Shown here in pieces: positions 35,809 to 45,450 of a stretch of DNA of 64,000 nt. The stretch spans positions 124,001 to 188,000 of the forward strand of contig NZ_CVST01000040.1 of the NCBI RefSeq assembly GCF_001180225.1. The letters run 5' to 3'. Made by a program: the position numbers and the translations under genes. The DNA comes from Candidatus Pelagibacter communis. GTDB taxonomy: Bacteria; Pseudomonadota; Alphaproteobacteria; Pelagibacterales; Pelagibacteraceae. Below the pieces are notes generated by a model, which was not told the origin of the DNA, did not search any database, and saw nothing but the letters and a program-made list of their open reading frames with translations. Numbering within the stretch: position 1 is the stretch's first letter; each line of letters opens with the position of its first letter.

Positions 35809-36682
35809 GACGTGAAACAGATAGTTTTTTTTTCAAATACATTTCTCTTCTAAATATAATTATAGATGAAACAATAACTAATAAAGCACCTAATAAAGTT
35901 TTAGAAGTTGGTATTTCATTCCAAATAAAATATCCAAATATTATTGCAAAAACTAATCCAAGATATTTTAAGGGAGAAACCAAACTAACTTCTGAATATT
36001 TATAAGATTGTGATAGCCATAAATTTGCAAGACCACCTAATATACCAACCATTGATAGCAAAAATAAATCAAGTAAACTTGGCAAGATCCACCCCTGATA
36101 AAACGATAAAAAACTTAGAAGCATTATAGAGAATGAAAAGAAAAAACTAATCAACCAGGCAGGTTCGGTTGATGATAATTTTCTTATAGCAATTGCTACA
36201 TAGGAAAGACCTAAACAAAAAATAATTGGGTACATATAATACACATTTAAAGCACTAAAACCTGGCTCAGTAATAAATATTATTCCTAAAAATCCAACTA
36301 ACACTGCCATCCATCTATATAATCCAACTTTTTCATTTAATAAAAAAATTGAAAAAATTGTAATAAAAATCGGTGCGGCAAAGGAAATACTTACAACAGT
36401 TGCCAAAGGTAAATTTCGAAGTGCAATAAATATAGAAACTAAAGCTATAAGTCCTGCTAAGCATCTTTTAAAATGAAGCACAGGTCGCGTTGTTTTATAG
36501 AAATCAAAATAACGATCTTTAGGGATAAGGAATAAAATTGGGATTATTCCACAAAATCCTCTAAAAAACAAAACTTGCCCAACTGGATAATCATCAGACC
36601 ATTTAACAATTAAATCCATTAGCGAGAAAGCGCATACAGATATAAACATATAAAAAAAGCCCAATTGATTTTTCGATAACAT
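35801..36682 (-). CDS. EamA/DMT-superfamily transporter
   Basis: 293-aa membrane protein with ten predicted helices arranged as two EamA repeats. The first includes FSLMDLIVKWSDDYPVGQVL and RNLPLATVVSISFAAPIF, the second VSLVSPLKYLGLVFAIIFGY. A basic C-terminal tail is present. Members export or import metabolites such as amino acids; substrate cannot be told here. It starts 33 bases from the divergent msrA. Confidence 0.82.
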   Translation of the reverse strand: MLSKNQLGFFYMFISVCAFSLMDLIVKWSDDYPVGQVLFFRGFCGIIPILFLIPKDRYFDFYKTTRPVLHFKRCLAGLIALVSIFIALRNLPLATVVSISFAAPIFITIFSIFLLNEKVGLYRWMAVLVGFLGIIFITEPGFSALNVYYMYPIIFCLGLSYVAIAIRKLSSTEPAWLISFFFSFSIMLLSFLSFYQGWILPSLLDLFLLSMVGILGGLANLWLSQSYKYSEVSLVSPLKYLGLVFAIIFGYFIWNEIPTSKTLLGALLVIVSSIIIFRREMYLKKKLSVSRHE

Positions 36683-36715
36683 GTGATTAACTTAGATTAA
36701 TTAAGGTATTTATCA

Positions 36716-37159
36716 ATGGAAATAGCAATTTTAGGTTTAGGATGTTTTTGGGGACCAGAAATAAAATTCAGCAAACTTGATGGTGTTGCAAAGACAGAAG
36801 TGGGATATTGTGGAGGTAACTCTGACAAAACAAATTATAAAGAAGTTTGTTCTGGTACAACCAATCATGCTGAAGTAGTTAAATTAGAATTTGATCCAAA
36901 TATAATTTCTTATGAAAATATTCTTGAACATTTTTTTAAATTTCATGACCCCACTACCTTAAATTCTCAAGGGCCTGACTTTGGTACTCAGTATAGAAGT
37001 GAAATTTTTTATACAAACGATGATCAAAAAAATATTGCTGAAAAGATGGTAGAAAAAGAAAATATTAAACTGTCTGGCAAAGTGGTAACAAAAATTTCAT
37101 TAACTAAAAACTATTGTACAGCAGAAGAGTATCACCAAAAGTATCTAGAAAAAAGATAG
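36716..37159 (+). CDS. msrA: Peptide-methionine (S)-S-oxide reductase MsrA
   Basis: Repairs oxidised methionine using thioredoxin-derived electrons. The catalytic Cys10 is in LGCFWGPE. The YCGGN and the FHDPTTLNSQGPDFGTQYRSE segments bind substrate. A Cys in NYCTAEEYHQKYL near the C-terminus could be a resolving residue. 147 aa is short but complete for the core domain. It is followed 1 base later by a sulfurtransferase gene, suggesting a sulfur/redox pair. Confidence 0.93.
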   Translation: MEIAILGLGCFWGPEIKFSKLDGVAKTEVGYCGGNSDKTNYKEVCSGTTNHAEVVKLEFDPNIISYENILEHFFKFHDPTTLNSQGPDFGTQYRSEIFYTNDDQKNIAEKMVEKENIKLSGKVVTKISLTKNYCTAEEYHQKYLEKR

Positions 37160-37160
37160 T

Positions 37161-37973
37161 ATGTCATTAGTTGATACAGATTGGCTAGAAAAAAATCTCG
37201 ACAAAGTGAAGATAATTGATTGTTCTTGGCATATGCCTGCTGAAAATAGAAATGCTCAAGATGAATTTGATAAAGAGCATATCCCAAATGCTATTTTTTT
37301 TGATTTAGATAAGAATTCAAAACAAAACACTGACCTTCCTCATATGCTTCCAAGCTTAGAGGTTTGGAACGATTTAATTTCAAACTTAGGAATTTCAAAT
37401 GATGATCAAATTGTAATTTATGATAATTCAAATGTCATAAGTTCATGCAGAGGCTGGTATAATTTCATTTATTTTGGTCATGATCCAAAATTGGTGAATG
37501 TTCTTGATGGTGGTTTTAAAAAATGGAAAAGTGAAAATAAAGAGACCTCAAATATTTCAGCAAATTTTAATAAATCTAATTATAAGGGTAATGAGTTATC
37601 TAAACTTGTAAAAAATAAAGTCTTGATTGATAAAAATATTTCTAAAAAAGAATTTAAAATAGTAGATGCGCGAAGTAGAGAAAGATTTGAAGGTAAAGCT
37701 CCAGATCCAAGAAAAAATGTAAGAAGTGGTTCTATTCCAAATTCGGTATGTTTACCTTTTGTAGAGGTAATAAATGAAAATAAGACTTTTAAAAATAAAG
37801 AGGATTTAAATAAATTATTTCAAGAAATATCAAAAAATTTTGAGGAGAATTTAGTTTTTTCTTGTGGATCTGGTGTTACTGCTTGTGTTTTAGCGCTTGC
37901 ATATTCTTTAGTTAATACTAAATATCTCCCAACCATTTATGACGGATCTTGGTCAGAATATGGAAGAATTTAA
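37161..37973 (+). CDS. sseA: 3-mercaptopyruvate/thiosulfate sulfurtransferase
   Basis: Two tandem rhodanese domains, 270 aa. The inactive N-terminal domain has DKEHIPNAIFFDLDKNS and the C-terminal domain ends with the active-site loop CGSGVTACVLALA. CGSGVT is typical of mercaptopyruvate-type enzymes, whereas thiosulfate rhodaneses usually have CRKGVT. The residue pattern DARSRERFEGKAPDPRKNVRSG is also family-specific. It transfers sulfur to thiols or cyanide in the cytoplasm. It lies between msrA and the RND adaptor gene. Confidence 0.9.
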   Translation: MSLVDTDWLEKNLDKVKIIDCSWHMPAENRNAQDEFDKEHIPNAIFFDLDKNSKQNTDLPHMLPSLEVWNDLISNLGISNDDQIVIYDNSNVISSCRGWYNFIYFGHDPKLVNVLDGGFKKWKSENKETSNISANFNKSNYKGNELSKLVKNKVLIDKNISKKEFKIVDARSRERFEGKAPDPRKNVRSGSIPNSVCLPFVEVINENKTFKNKEDLNKLFQEISKNFEENLVFSCGSGVTACVLALAYSLVNTKYLPTIYDGSWSEYGRI

Positions 37974-37976
37974 ATT

Positions 37977-38972
37977 ATGAAAACATCAACTAAAATCACG
38001 AGTATAATCGTCATCTTCTTTTTAATTATTGCCATAGTGATTATTGGCAGAACAATGATTGGAAATCATTTTAAGAAAAAATTTAGTAAAAGACCTCCTC
38101 CTGGAATAATAGTAACCACAACACAAGAGAGAACTTTTGAAAATGTTATAAGTACATACGGAACAGCAGCACCAGTTAAAACTCAGTCATTTAAGGTTGA
38201 AAAGTATGAGATATTAAAGCCAATAGATTTTAATAAAAAAGTTAAAAAAGGTGATGTTGTTGCTAATCTTAAGAATAGAAAAATTATTGCTCAATTTGAT
38301 GGGGTTATTGGGAAAAGAGAATTTTCTGAAGATTTAGAGGTATCAAAATCTTCTCTATTAATTAATTTAGAAGATACTAGCTCACTGTATTGCGATGTGG
38401 ATATACCAGAAATTTTTGTTCCATTTATAAAAGTTGGTTTACCTGTTGATATAAAGTTTTCTGGATATAAAAATAAAATTTATAAAGGTGAAGTTGACTC
38501 CTTCGCAAGCAGAATAAGTCAAGACACCAGATCATTAGCTACAAGAATAAAAATGGATAATAAATCTGGAGAAATTTTACCAGGTTCATTTTTAGAAATT
38601 TCAATTAAATACAATGTTAGAGATGGTTTAAGTGCACCTGACACAAGCACAATTGTCGAAGGTGAAAATATTTTTATATATAAAGTGGATGAGAAAAATA
38701 AAGTAATGAAAACAAATGTAACTGTAGGTGATAGGTATTTAGGATTTGTAGAGATTTTAGATGGATTAAATAAAGGAGATAAAATCGTTGCTGAAGGCAC
38801 AAAAAAAGTTAGACCAAATTTAACGATCAGACCTATAGAAAAAGGTACAAAGAAAAAACAAGGAAATTCTGGTTGGGGTAAAAAAAAGGGATCTAAAAAA
38901 GCTGAGGAAAAAAAAGGTAAATTTGATTGGTTAAAAAATATTTTTAAAAAATCTGAAAAAGAAAAAAAATAA
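37977..38972 (+). CDS. RND efflux periplasmic adaptor (membrane fusion protein)
   Basis: 331 aa HlyD/AcrA-like adaptor linking an RND pump to an outer-membrane channel. A single N-terminal membrane anchor (about residues 7-25, no lipobox) precedes a compact lipoyl/beta-barrel body. Typical fragments are IIAQFDGVIGKR and GSFLEISIKY. The coiled-coil hairpin is very short compared with AcrA. The C-terminal ~45 residues are highly Lys-rich. It starts 3 bases after sseA ends and precedes the permease by 4 bases. Confidence 0.87.
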   Translation: MKTSTKITSIIVIFFLIIAIVIIGRTMIGNHFKKKFSKRPPPGIIVTTTQERTFENVISTYGTAAPVKTQSFKVEKYEILKPIDFNKKVKKGDVVANLKNRKIIAQFDGVIGKREFSEDLEVSKSSLLINLEDTSSLYCDVDIPEIFVPFIKVGLPVDIKFSGYKNKIYKGEVDSFASRISQDTRSLATRIKMDNKSGEILPGSFLEISIKYNVRDGLSAPDTSTIVEGENIFIYKVDEKNKVMKTNVTVGDRYLGFVEILDGLNKGDKIVAEGTKKVRPNLTIRPIEKGTKKKQGNSGWGKKKGSKKAEEKKGKFDWLKNIFKKSEKEKK

Positions 38973-38976
38973 TTAA

Positions 38977-41900
38977 ATGTATATAACCGAAGTTAGTATT
39001 AAACGACCTGTTGTTGCTTGGGTAATGTCTTTAATTCTAATCATTTTTGGAATATTTGTTTTTGCAGAGCTACCTGTTCGAGAACTTCCAGATGGAATAC
39101 AGCCTCCAGTAGTCCAAGTTCAAACAGATTATAAGTCAGCATCAGCAGAAATTGTTGATGAAGAAATAACTCAAAAACTTGAAGATGTTATAGGTGGTGC
39201 AGAAGGTATTAAAAACATAGACTCTAGTTCTTTGAATGGACGAAGCAGAATTAATATACAATTTAATACAGACATTGATTTAGACGATGCAGCGAATGAT
39301 ATTAGAGAAAGAGTTGCTCGAGTTGTTGACAATTTACCTAGCGAGTCTAATCCACCCCAAATTCTAAAACAAGCAGCAGGTTTCACAACTACAATGTGGG
39401 TAGCACTAACATCTCCTACATGGGATGATCTTGATCTTGGAGATTATGCTGAAAGATATCTGATAGATGCTTTTTCAAGTGTTCCAAATGTTGGAAGGAT
39501 TTTAGTTGGTGGACTAAGAGAGCTTAGTGTAAGAGTTTGGATAGACCCTATTAAATTAGCAGCCAATAACCTTACAATTCAAGAGGTTGAAAGAGCTTTA
39601 AGAAATGAAAATCTTAATATTCCTGCTGGTACATTAGAGGCAAATAATAAAGATTTAACTTTAAATATAGATAAGTCTTATTCAAACATAGATACTATAA
39701 AGCAACTTCCTCTAAGAAAAAATAAAGACAAAGTAGTAATACTTTCTGATGTTGCAAATATAGAATTTGGACCTGTTTCAGAGAAAACTTTATTCAAAGC
39801 ACAAAGTAAAAATGCTCTCAACCTAAAAACTGTAGGAATTGGCATATACGCTAAAAGTGGTGCTTCAACAGTAGAGTTATCAAACCAAATTAAAGCCAAA
39901 ATAAAAGAACTGAATAAGTCACTTCCGGATGGACTAAGTTTGGAGATAGCATTTAACAGAGCAACATATATTGGTGCTGCAATCGAAGAAGTTTATAAAA
40001 GTTTAATTATTGCTTTTGTTTTAGTAGTTTTAATTATTTATCTTTTTCTTGGAAATCTTAAAGCGGTAATTGTACCAGCTGTAGCTCTTCCTGTTAGTTT
40101 AATTGGTTCATTTCTTGGATTATACATTTTTGATCTCTCAATAAATATTTTTGTATTATTAAGTTTTATTTTAGCAATAGGAATAATTACTGATGACTCT
40201 GTAATTATGACAGATGCTATTTATACTAGAATAGAAAATGGTGAAACACCACTAGTTGCTGCTTATAAAGGTTCTAAGCAAATTACTTTTGCTATTATTG
40301 CAACTACTTTAATTTTAATTGCAGTGTTCTTGCCCCTTATATTTATTAAAGGAATATCTGGAACTTTATTTAAAGAGACAGCCATAGCGCTATCATTTTC
40401 AATTGTAGTATCATCCTTTGTTGCATTAACCCTATCTCCAATGCTTGGAAGTAAGTTTTTAAATAAAAAAGAAAAAGTTAATTTCTTAGTTAAAAAATTT
40501 AATAATAAATTTAAATCTTTTACTGGATTTTATATTGATTCACTCAAGTACTGGATAAATAGACAAAAAACTATTTCGATATTTATAATTTTTATCGTTG
40601 CAGCATCTGTTTATCTTTTTAATTTTTCAAAAAAAGAATTACTGCCTATGGAGGATAGAGGTTCTTATTTAATAATAGGTTCGACAGATGAAGGTAGTTC
40701 ATTTGAATATACTCAAGAAAAAGCTCAGATAATTGAAGGAAGAATATTAAGATTATTGCAAGCAGAAAATAGCCCATATGAAAGACTAATCATGAGAGTT
40801 CCTGGATTTGGAAGATCAGCAACATCTTATAACACTTTTATAATAATTGCTTTACTTGATGAATGGAAAAATAGAGAAAAAAATAGTCAAACTGTATTAA
40901 GAGAAGCTATTGGACAAGTGGTTTCGGTTCCAGAAACTTTTGCATTTCCAATATCTCCACAAGGAATAAGAGTTTCAAACTACAACAAACCAGTACAGAT
41001 GGTTATTTATGGGACAAGCTATGAAGAATTAGAAGATATTCAAAATAGTGTTCTAAGAGAATTAAGAAAAAATAGAAATATGTTCAGAATTGAAAGTGAT
41101 TACACAAAAAACAAACCTGAAGTTAAATTAATTACAAACAAAAATAGAGCTAATGACTTAGGTGTATCTACAGAAAATATAGGTAGAACTCTTGAAACAC
41201 TTTATGGAGGAAAAAGAGTTACTTCATTTAGTAAAGAAGGAAGAGAATACCCAATAATCTTACAACAATATTTAGCTGATAGACGTGATCAAGACGGATT
41301 ATCAAAAATATTTGTAAGATCAGAAACAACTGGAAAATTAGTTTCAATAGCTAGTCTTGTTGAATTTGAGGAAAAAGGAACTGCTGAGACACTACCAAGA
41401 TATAATCGACAAAGAGCTGTTACAATTTCAGCTGCACTATCAGAAAATTACACACTAACTGAAGCTGTTAAATATTTAGAAGATGTAATGATAAAAGTTG
41501 CACCTCAAAACCAAATTACTTGGAAAGGAAAATCAGAAGAATTGAAAGAAACTACAAATGAAATTTATTTAATTTTTGCTTTAGCTTTGTTAACTGCTTA
41601 TTTAGTAATGGCAGCAACATTTAACTCTTTTGTACACCCTTTCATAATTATTTTGACAGTTCCTTTGGCTGTGTTTGGTGGTTTGGTATTTATTCTATTT
41701 TTAAATAGTTCGGTAAATATATTCTCACAAATTGCCCTGATTATTCTTATTGGTATTTCTACGAAGAATAGTATTTTAATTGTTGATTACGCAAACCAAA
41801 TAAGAACAACAGGTGTTAAAATTCAAGAAGCAGTGTTGAAAGCCTGTAAGCTAAGAATTAGACCTATTATAATGACATCACTAAGTACTATGATTGCTAT

Positions 41901-42099
41901 GATACCTTTGGTTATCGGAAATATAGGTCCTGGTGCTGGAGAAGGATCAAGATTAGCAGTTGGAGCAACTATTTTAGGTGGAATGATTATATCAACATTC
42001 TTTACTCTATATGTAACTCCTACAATGTATTTAGCATTAGCAAAAAATACTAAGCGTATTGATGCAGTAGATATAGAGCTGAAAAAACAATTAAATTAA
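38977..42099 (+). CDS. RND-family efflux permease
   Basis: 1040-residue inner-membrane pump of the AcrB/MdtB-like HAE1 type. The N-terminus SIKRPVVAWVMSLILIIFG is typical. Two large periplasmic loops separate the TM1-6 and TM7-12 halves. The proton-relay Asp residues are in TM4 (IGIITDDSVIMTDAI), and TM10-11 carry NSILIVDYANQIR. Substrates are unknown. No TolC-type channel gene lies next to it, so the channel must be elsewhere. It overlaps the convergent lipoprotein gene by 4 bases (TTAA). Confidence 0.93.
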   Translation: MYITEVSIKRPVVAWVMSLILIIFGIFVFAELPVRELPDGIQPPVVQVQTDYKSASAEIVDEEITQKLEDVIGGAEGIKNIDSSSLNGRSRINIQFNTDIDLDDAANDIRERVARVVDNLPSESNPPQILKQAAGFTTTMWVALTSPTWDDLDLGDYAERYLIDAFSSVPNVGRILVGGLRELSVRVWIDPIKLAANNLTIQEVERALRNENLNIPAGTLEANNKDLTLNIDKSYSNIDTIKQLPLRKNKDKVVILSDVANIEFGPVSEKTLFKAQSKNALNLKTVGIGIYAKSGASTVELSNQIKAKIKELNKSLPDGLSLEIAFNRATYIGAAIEEVYKSLIIAFVLVVLIIYLFLGNLKAVIVPAVALPVSLIGSFLGLYIFDLSINIFVLLSFILAIGIITDDSVIMTDAIYTRIENGETPLVAAYKGSKQITFAIIATTLILIAVFLPLIFIKGISGTLFKETAIALSFSIVVSSFVALTLSPMLGSKFLNKKEKVNFLVKKFNNKFKSFTGFYIDSLKYWINRQKTISIFIIFIVAASVYLFNFSKKELLPMEDRGSYLIIGSTDEGSSFEYTQEKAQIIEGRILRLLQAENSPYERLIMRVPGFGRSATSYNTFIIIALLDEWKNREKNSQTVLREAIGQVVSVPETFAFPISPQGIRVSNYNKPVQMVIYGTSYEELEDIQNSVLRELRKNRNMFRIESDYTKNKPEVKLITNKNRANDLGVSTENIGRTLETLYGGKRVTSFSKEGREYPIILQQYLADRRDQDGLSKIFVRSETTGKLVSIASLVEFEEKGTAETLPRYNRQRAVTISAALSENYTLTEAVKYLEDVMIKVAPQNQITWKGKSEELKETTNEIYLIFALALLTAYLVMAATFNSFVHPFIIILTVPLAVFGGLVFILFLNSSVNIFSQIALIILIGISTKNSILIVDYANQIRTTGVKIQEAVLKACKLRIRPIIMTSLSTMIAMIPLVIGNIGPGAGEGSRLAVGATILGGMIISTFFTLYVTPTMYLALAKNTKRIDAVDIELKKQLN

Positions 42100-42695
42100 A
42101 AAATAATATACTTACTTGTAGTTAATTTATTTTTACAATCTGATAATTGTTTTTTATAAATATTTGACTGTTTCTCAACTCTTTTAGCTAACTTAATAAC
42201 CTTGTTATTTTTTTTATAATTCTTGTAATTCCCCCACCCCTCATGATAAGCAACATATTGTCTAAAAGCATCTTTCTTCGAAACTTTTAAAATTTTTTCA
42301 GTTTTGTTTGTGTACCAACCAATAAAATCAACGCTGTCCTTAAATCTTGTTCTTGTAGCAAATTTATTACCTGTTTCTTCTTTATATTGTTTCCAAGTGC
42401 CTTTAACCGCTTGAGAATATCCAAAAGAACTGGAAGGTCTTTTGTAAGGGATAACTTTAAATATTTTTTGTCTTGGAGGTTTTGCCAACCAATCAAAGCT
42501 GGATTCCATCTTAATTATAGCTAGTTGTAAATACACTGGTGTACCCCACTTTGCTTCTGTTTTTTTAGCGTGCTTATACCACAAATATCTTTCATTAAAT
42601 ATTGAGCAACCATCAGATATATTTTTTGGTACCGAAGAACAGCCACTTAAAAATAAAATAAATATAAATATATAAATACCTCTAATATTTTTCAT
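42096..42695 (-). CDS. Lytic transglycosylase-like lipoprotein
   Basis: 199-aa predicted lipoprotein (lipobox LSGC, lipidated Cys19) with an SLT-like fold. The putative catalytic Glu is in IIKMESSFDW. The motif FGYSQAVKGTWKQYK matches the GxxQ/W region of Slt domains and YHEGWGNY the C-terminal part. It should cleave or bind peptidoglycan at the outer membrane. It overlaps vanZ by 14 bases. Only the domain-level function is certain. Confidence 0.82.
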   Translation of the reverse strand: MKNIRGIYIFIFILFLSGCSSVPKNISDGCSIFNERYLWYKHAKKTEAKWGTPVYLQLAIIKMESSFDWLAKPPRQKIFKVIPYKRPSSSFGYSQAVKGTWKQYKEETGNKFATRTRFKDSVDFIGWYTNKTEKILKVSKKDAFRQYVAYHEGWGNYKNYKKNNKVIKLAKRVEKQSNIYKKQLSDCKNKLTTSKYIIF

Positions 42696-43071
42696 TTTTT
42701 TTTAAAAAAAAGCTTATGATTACAACTATAACAACACCAATTAAATTTCCAAATAAATCAGAAAATTGAAAACCTCTTTCCGGAATTACTAAATGTAGAA
42801 ATTCTAAAATTATAGAAAGTAAAATCAAATAAATACTTATTATTTTAAATTGTTTTATTTTATTAAAAGTAAAAAATCCCAATACAGAAAGTATTAAAAA
42901 AGCATACAAATGGTTTGTTGAAATCAAAAAATCTGGGGTAATTTGTGGTTGTTTTAGACAATTATCATATAAAAAACATCCTAAAAAACTTCCAGGAAAT
43001 AAATACAGAAAAATTATTACGAAGTTAAAAAAATAAAAAATGAACTTATATCTTGAAAATATATTAATCAT
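42682..43071 (-). CDS. VanZ-like membrane protein
   Basis: 129-aa membrane protein with four hydrophobic segments. The C-terminal region has the VanZ-type pattern FQFSDLFGNLIGVVI (Asp and Asn in a DxxxNxxG arrangement). VanZ-family members have no firmly assigned role in such bacteria. It overlaps the transglycosylase-like lipoprotein gene, suggesting a shared envelope function, and is divergent from gpmA. Confidence 0.72.
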   Translation of the reverse strand: MINIFSRYKFIFYFFNFVIIFLYLFPGSFLGCFLYDNCLKQPQITPDFLISTNHLYAFLILSVLGFFTFNKIKQFKIISIYLILLSIILEFLHLVIPERGFQFSDLFGNLIGVVIVVIISFFLKKNEKY

Positions 43072-43115
43072 TGATGTAAAAGTTTTATTATCAAATAAAT
43101 CTAAAAGATAAACAA

Positions 43116-43826
43116 ATGAGTTATTTAATCTTAGTAAGACACGGTCAAAGTGTTTGGAATCTGGAAAAAAAATTCACTGGTTGGGTAGATGTTGATTTAA
43201 CAGATAATGGTAAATCAGAAGCAAAAAAAGCGGGTGAATTAATTAATAAAAATAATCTAAAAATAGACCTTTATTTCTCTTCTGTTCAATTAAGAGCCAA
43301 AAATACCCTTAAAATTATAAAAAATGAATTAAAGGATGATAAAAATCCTACTCAAGCATGGGAACTAAACGAAAGACATTATGGTGCACTTACTGGTCTT
43401 AATAAAGACGAGATGAAGATAAAATTGGGGGAAGATAAGGTACATCAGTTTAGAAGATCTTGGGACTTAAGACCTGATCCTCTAGAAAAACAAAATCCAT
43501 ATCATCCATGTAATATAGAAATTTATAAAAATATTCCTGAAGATAAAATACCTAGTACTGAGTCTTTAAAAGACACTTATGAGAGAGTAATAGATTTTTA
43601 CAAAAAGAAAATTGAAATCATAAATGATAAAAATATTTTAATATCTGCACATGGAAATTCAATTAGAGCTCTTTGTAAGTACCTATTTAATTTAGATAAT
43701 AATGTAATTTCAAAATTAGAAATACCAACAGGTAATCCTTTGCTCATTGAGGTAAATGGAGATAGAAAAGTTTTAAGTGCTAAATATTTAGACTCTGATA
43801 GAGCTAAAGATCTTTTAGTTTTTTGA
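43116..43826 (+). CDS. gpmA: 2,3-bisphosphoglycerate-dependent phosphoglycerate mutase
   Basis: Interconverts 3- and 2-phosphoglycerate in glycolysis/gluconeogenesis. The phosphohistidine motif LVRHGQSVWN has His9. The TGWVDVDLTDNG, LNERHYGALTGLNK and SAHGNSIRAL segments are diagnostic. 236 aa is typical for dPGM. Along with the Pgi-like gene it shows part of a triose/hexose route retained here. The last 23 bases overlap the convergent murU-like gene. Confidence 0.95.
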   Translation: MSYLILVRHGQSVWNLEKKFTGWVDVDLTDNGKSEAKKAGELINKNNLKIDLYFSSVQLRAKNTLKIIKNELKDDKNPTQAWELNERHYGALTGLNKDEMKIKLGEDKVHQFRRSWDLRPDPLEKQNPYHPCNIEIYKNIPEDKIPSTESLKDTYERVIDFYKKKIEIINDKNILISAHGNSIRALCKYLFNLDNNVISKLEIPTGNPLLIEVNGDRKVLSAKYLDSDRAKDLLVF

Positions 43827-44493
43827 AGATTTCCAAGTTAGTTAAATGATAAAAATTTTGTTTGCTTTCATATCCATTTAAATCTTTGGTATCAATCAAT
43901 TTGTTCCAAATTTTAGAAATTGAAAACTTTTCATTAGTTTCATTTTTAAACAATTTTTTACTTAATATCTGACAGCCGATGTAAATATAATTTTTATCTA
44001 ATTCCTTAGTAATAATATTATTTTCTAAATTGAAATCGCCCATTAAATTTTTATCAAAACTTAAATTTTTGTTTACTAATAGAAGAATATTTTTTAGTTT
44101 TTCACTAAAATAAAACTCTTCCATTTTATTAATTTCATCAAAATACTCTTTTGTCCAAACAGTATCAGGATTAAAAACAATAAAATCATCTTCATTAGAA
44201 TGCTTGATTAAATTTAAAATACCACCCCCAGTATCTAGAATTTCATTTCCATCCTCTATAATTTCAATATCAATATCAAAATTGTTATCTTTAAAAAATT
44301 TTGGAAAATGATCTTTTAAATAAAATGAATTTATTAAAATTTTTTTAATTCCCAAACTTTTAATCAATTGGATACATTTTTCTAACATTGTTACATTATT
44401 TAACTCTAATAATGGTTTGGGTGTATCTAATGTTATTGGGTTTAATCTTTTTCCATATCCTGCACATAATATTAAAGCTGTATTTATTTTCAT
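43804..44493 (-). CDS. murU: N-acetylmuramate-1-phosphate uridylyltransferase-like MurU
   Basis: Sugar-1-phosphate nucleotidyltransferase, 229 aa. The N-terminal LCAGYGKRLNPITLDTPKPL is the nucleotide-binding signature, with Lys and Arg in the expected places. A metal-binding Asp is in VFNPDTVW. Next to an AmgK-type kinase, it fits MurU, which makes UDP-MurNAc from MurNAc-1-P in the cell-wall recycling pathway described in Pseudomonas and alphaproteobacteria. Other NDP-sugar synthases have the same fold; the assignment rests on the neighbour. Confidence 0.82.
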   Translation of the reverse strand: MKINTALILCAGYGKRLNPITLDTPKPLLELNNVTMLEKCIQLIKSLGIKKILINSFYLKDHFPKFFKDNNFDIDIEIIEDGNEILDTGGGILNLIKHSNEDDFIVFNPDTVWTKEYFDEINKMEEFYFSEKLKNILLLVNKNLSFDKNLMGDFNLENNIITKELDKNYIYIGCQILSKKLFKNETNEKFSISKIWNKLIDTKDLNGYESKQNFYHLTNLEIFKKLKDL

Positions 44494-44496
44494 AAT

Positions 44497-45438
44497 TTAA
44501 TTAATAAATTCTGGAAAATTATTTTTTAATAATAGTTTTAAATCCTTAAAAATCTTATTCTGTTTTAATCTGTAATCTATCATTTCCCATGCATAAGGGA
44601 TTAATTGAATATATTTTTTTTTATTATCTCTATAAGCAAGCCTTGTGAAAATTCCAATGATTTTTAAATTTCTTAGAACTGATAGTATTTCAAAGTCTTG
44701 TTTAAATTTAATTAAATTGATTTTTTTATTGGTTTTTATGTAATAATCAAAAATCTTTTTTTTTAATTTGTTATTAGTTTTTAATCTAACATCATCTATC
44801 AATGATGCTAAATCATAAGCTTTATTTCCAATAAGAGCGTCTTGATTGTCAATTAAGCCAATTTGATTTTTAAAATACATTAAATTTGAAACATGAAAAT
44901 CCCTATGTACAAAAGTAATGTTTTTATTATTAAGTTTAGATAATAATTTATTTATCTCGTTTTTAAATTTTTTTTTGAATAAAGATTTATTTCTATTTAA
45001 TTTTTTTTCAACATACCAGTCACTAAAAAGTTTTGCTTCATTATATAAAATTTTATTTTTATATAATTCAAGTTTGTAATTTTGATTTAAAAAGTTTTTT
45101 ATTTTTTTAGTTTTTATACTTTGTAATTTATTCAGTGTGTGAATAATATTTTTAAAAAATAAATACTTATTTCTTTTTTTATTTTTTAAAATTTTAAATA
45201 ACGAAACATTTCCAAAATCCTGAATTTCAATGAAGTTTTTTTTATAATCATGGCTAATCAGATTTGGTGCAGAAATTCTATTTTTTATTAAAATTTTGTT
45301 GACCGCATCATAAATTAATAAATTTTTCTTTTTTTCTTTTTTTGCATAAACAACTATAGAGTTATTTTTTTTACTTCTATAAAAAGTTCTAAATGATGCA
45401 TCTCCTTTAATTTTTTGCAAATCTTGTGAATTTTTCAT
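44497..45438 (-). CDS. amgK: Anomeric MurNAc/GlcNAc kinase AmgK-like
   Basis: Phosphotransferase of the APH-like kinase fold, 313 aa, very rich in Lys. Catalytic loop FVHRDFHVSNLMY carries the HxD...N signature, and the following GLIDNQDALIGNKAYDLASL supplies the metal Asp. In the AmgK-MurU route it phosphorylates MurNAc or GlcNAc at C1 during murein recycling. It lies between murU (4 bases away) and tsaE, the same order seen in other alphaproteobacteria. A different sugar kinase role cannot be excluded. Confidence 0.82.
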   Translation of the reverse strand: MKNSQDLQKIKGDASFRTFYRSKKNNSIVVYAKKEKKKNLLIYDAVNKILIKNRISAPNLISHDYKKNFIEIQDFGNVSLFKILKNKKRNKYLFFKNIIHTLNKLQSIKTKKIKNFLNQNYKLELYKNKILYNEAKLFSDWYVEKKLNRNKSLFKKKFKNEINKLLSKLNNKNITFVHRDFHVSNLMYFKNQIGLIDNQDALIGNKAYDLASLIDDVRLKTNNKLKKKIFDYYIKTNKKINLIKFKQDFEILSVLRNLKIIGIFTRLAYRDNKKKYIQLIPYAWEMIDYRLKQNKIFKDLKLLLKNNFPEFIN

Positions 45439-45450
45439 TCTATTATGTTC

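Noticed and set aside
43804-43826. Possible wrong stop or frameshift at the 23-base gpmA/murU overlap
   Set aside because: Both proteins have normal family lengths and C-termini, so the overlap is accepted as real compaction.
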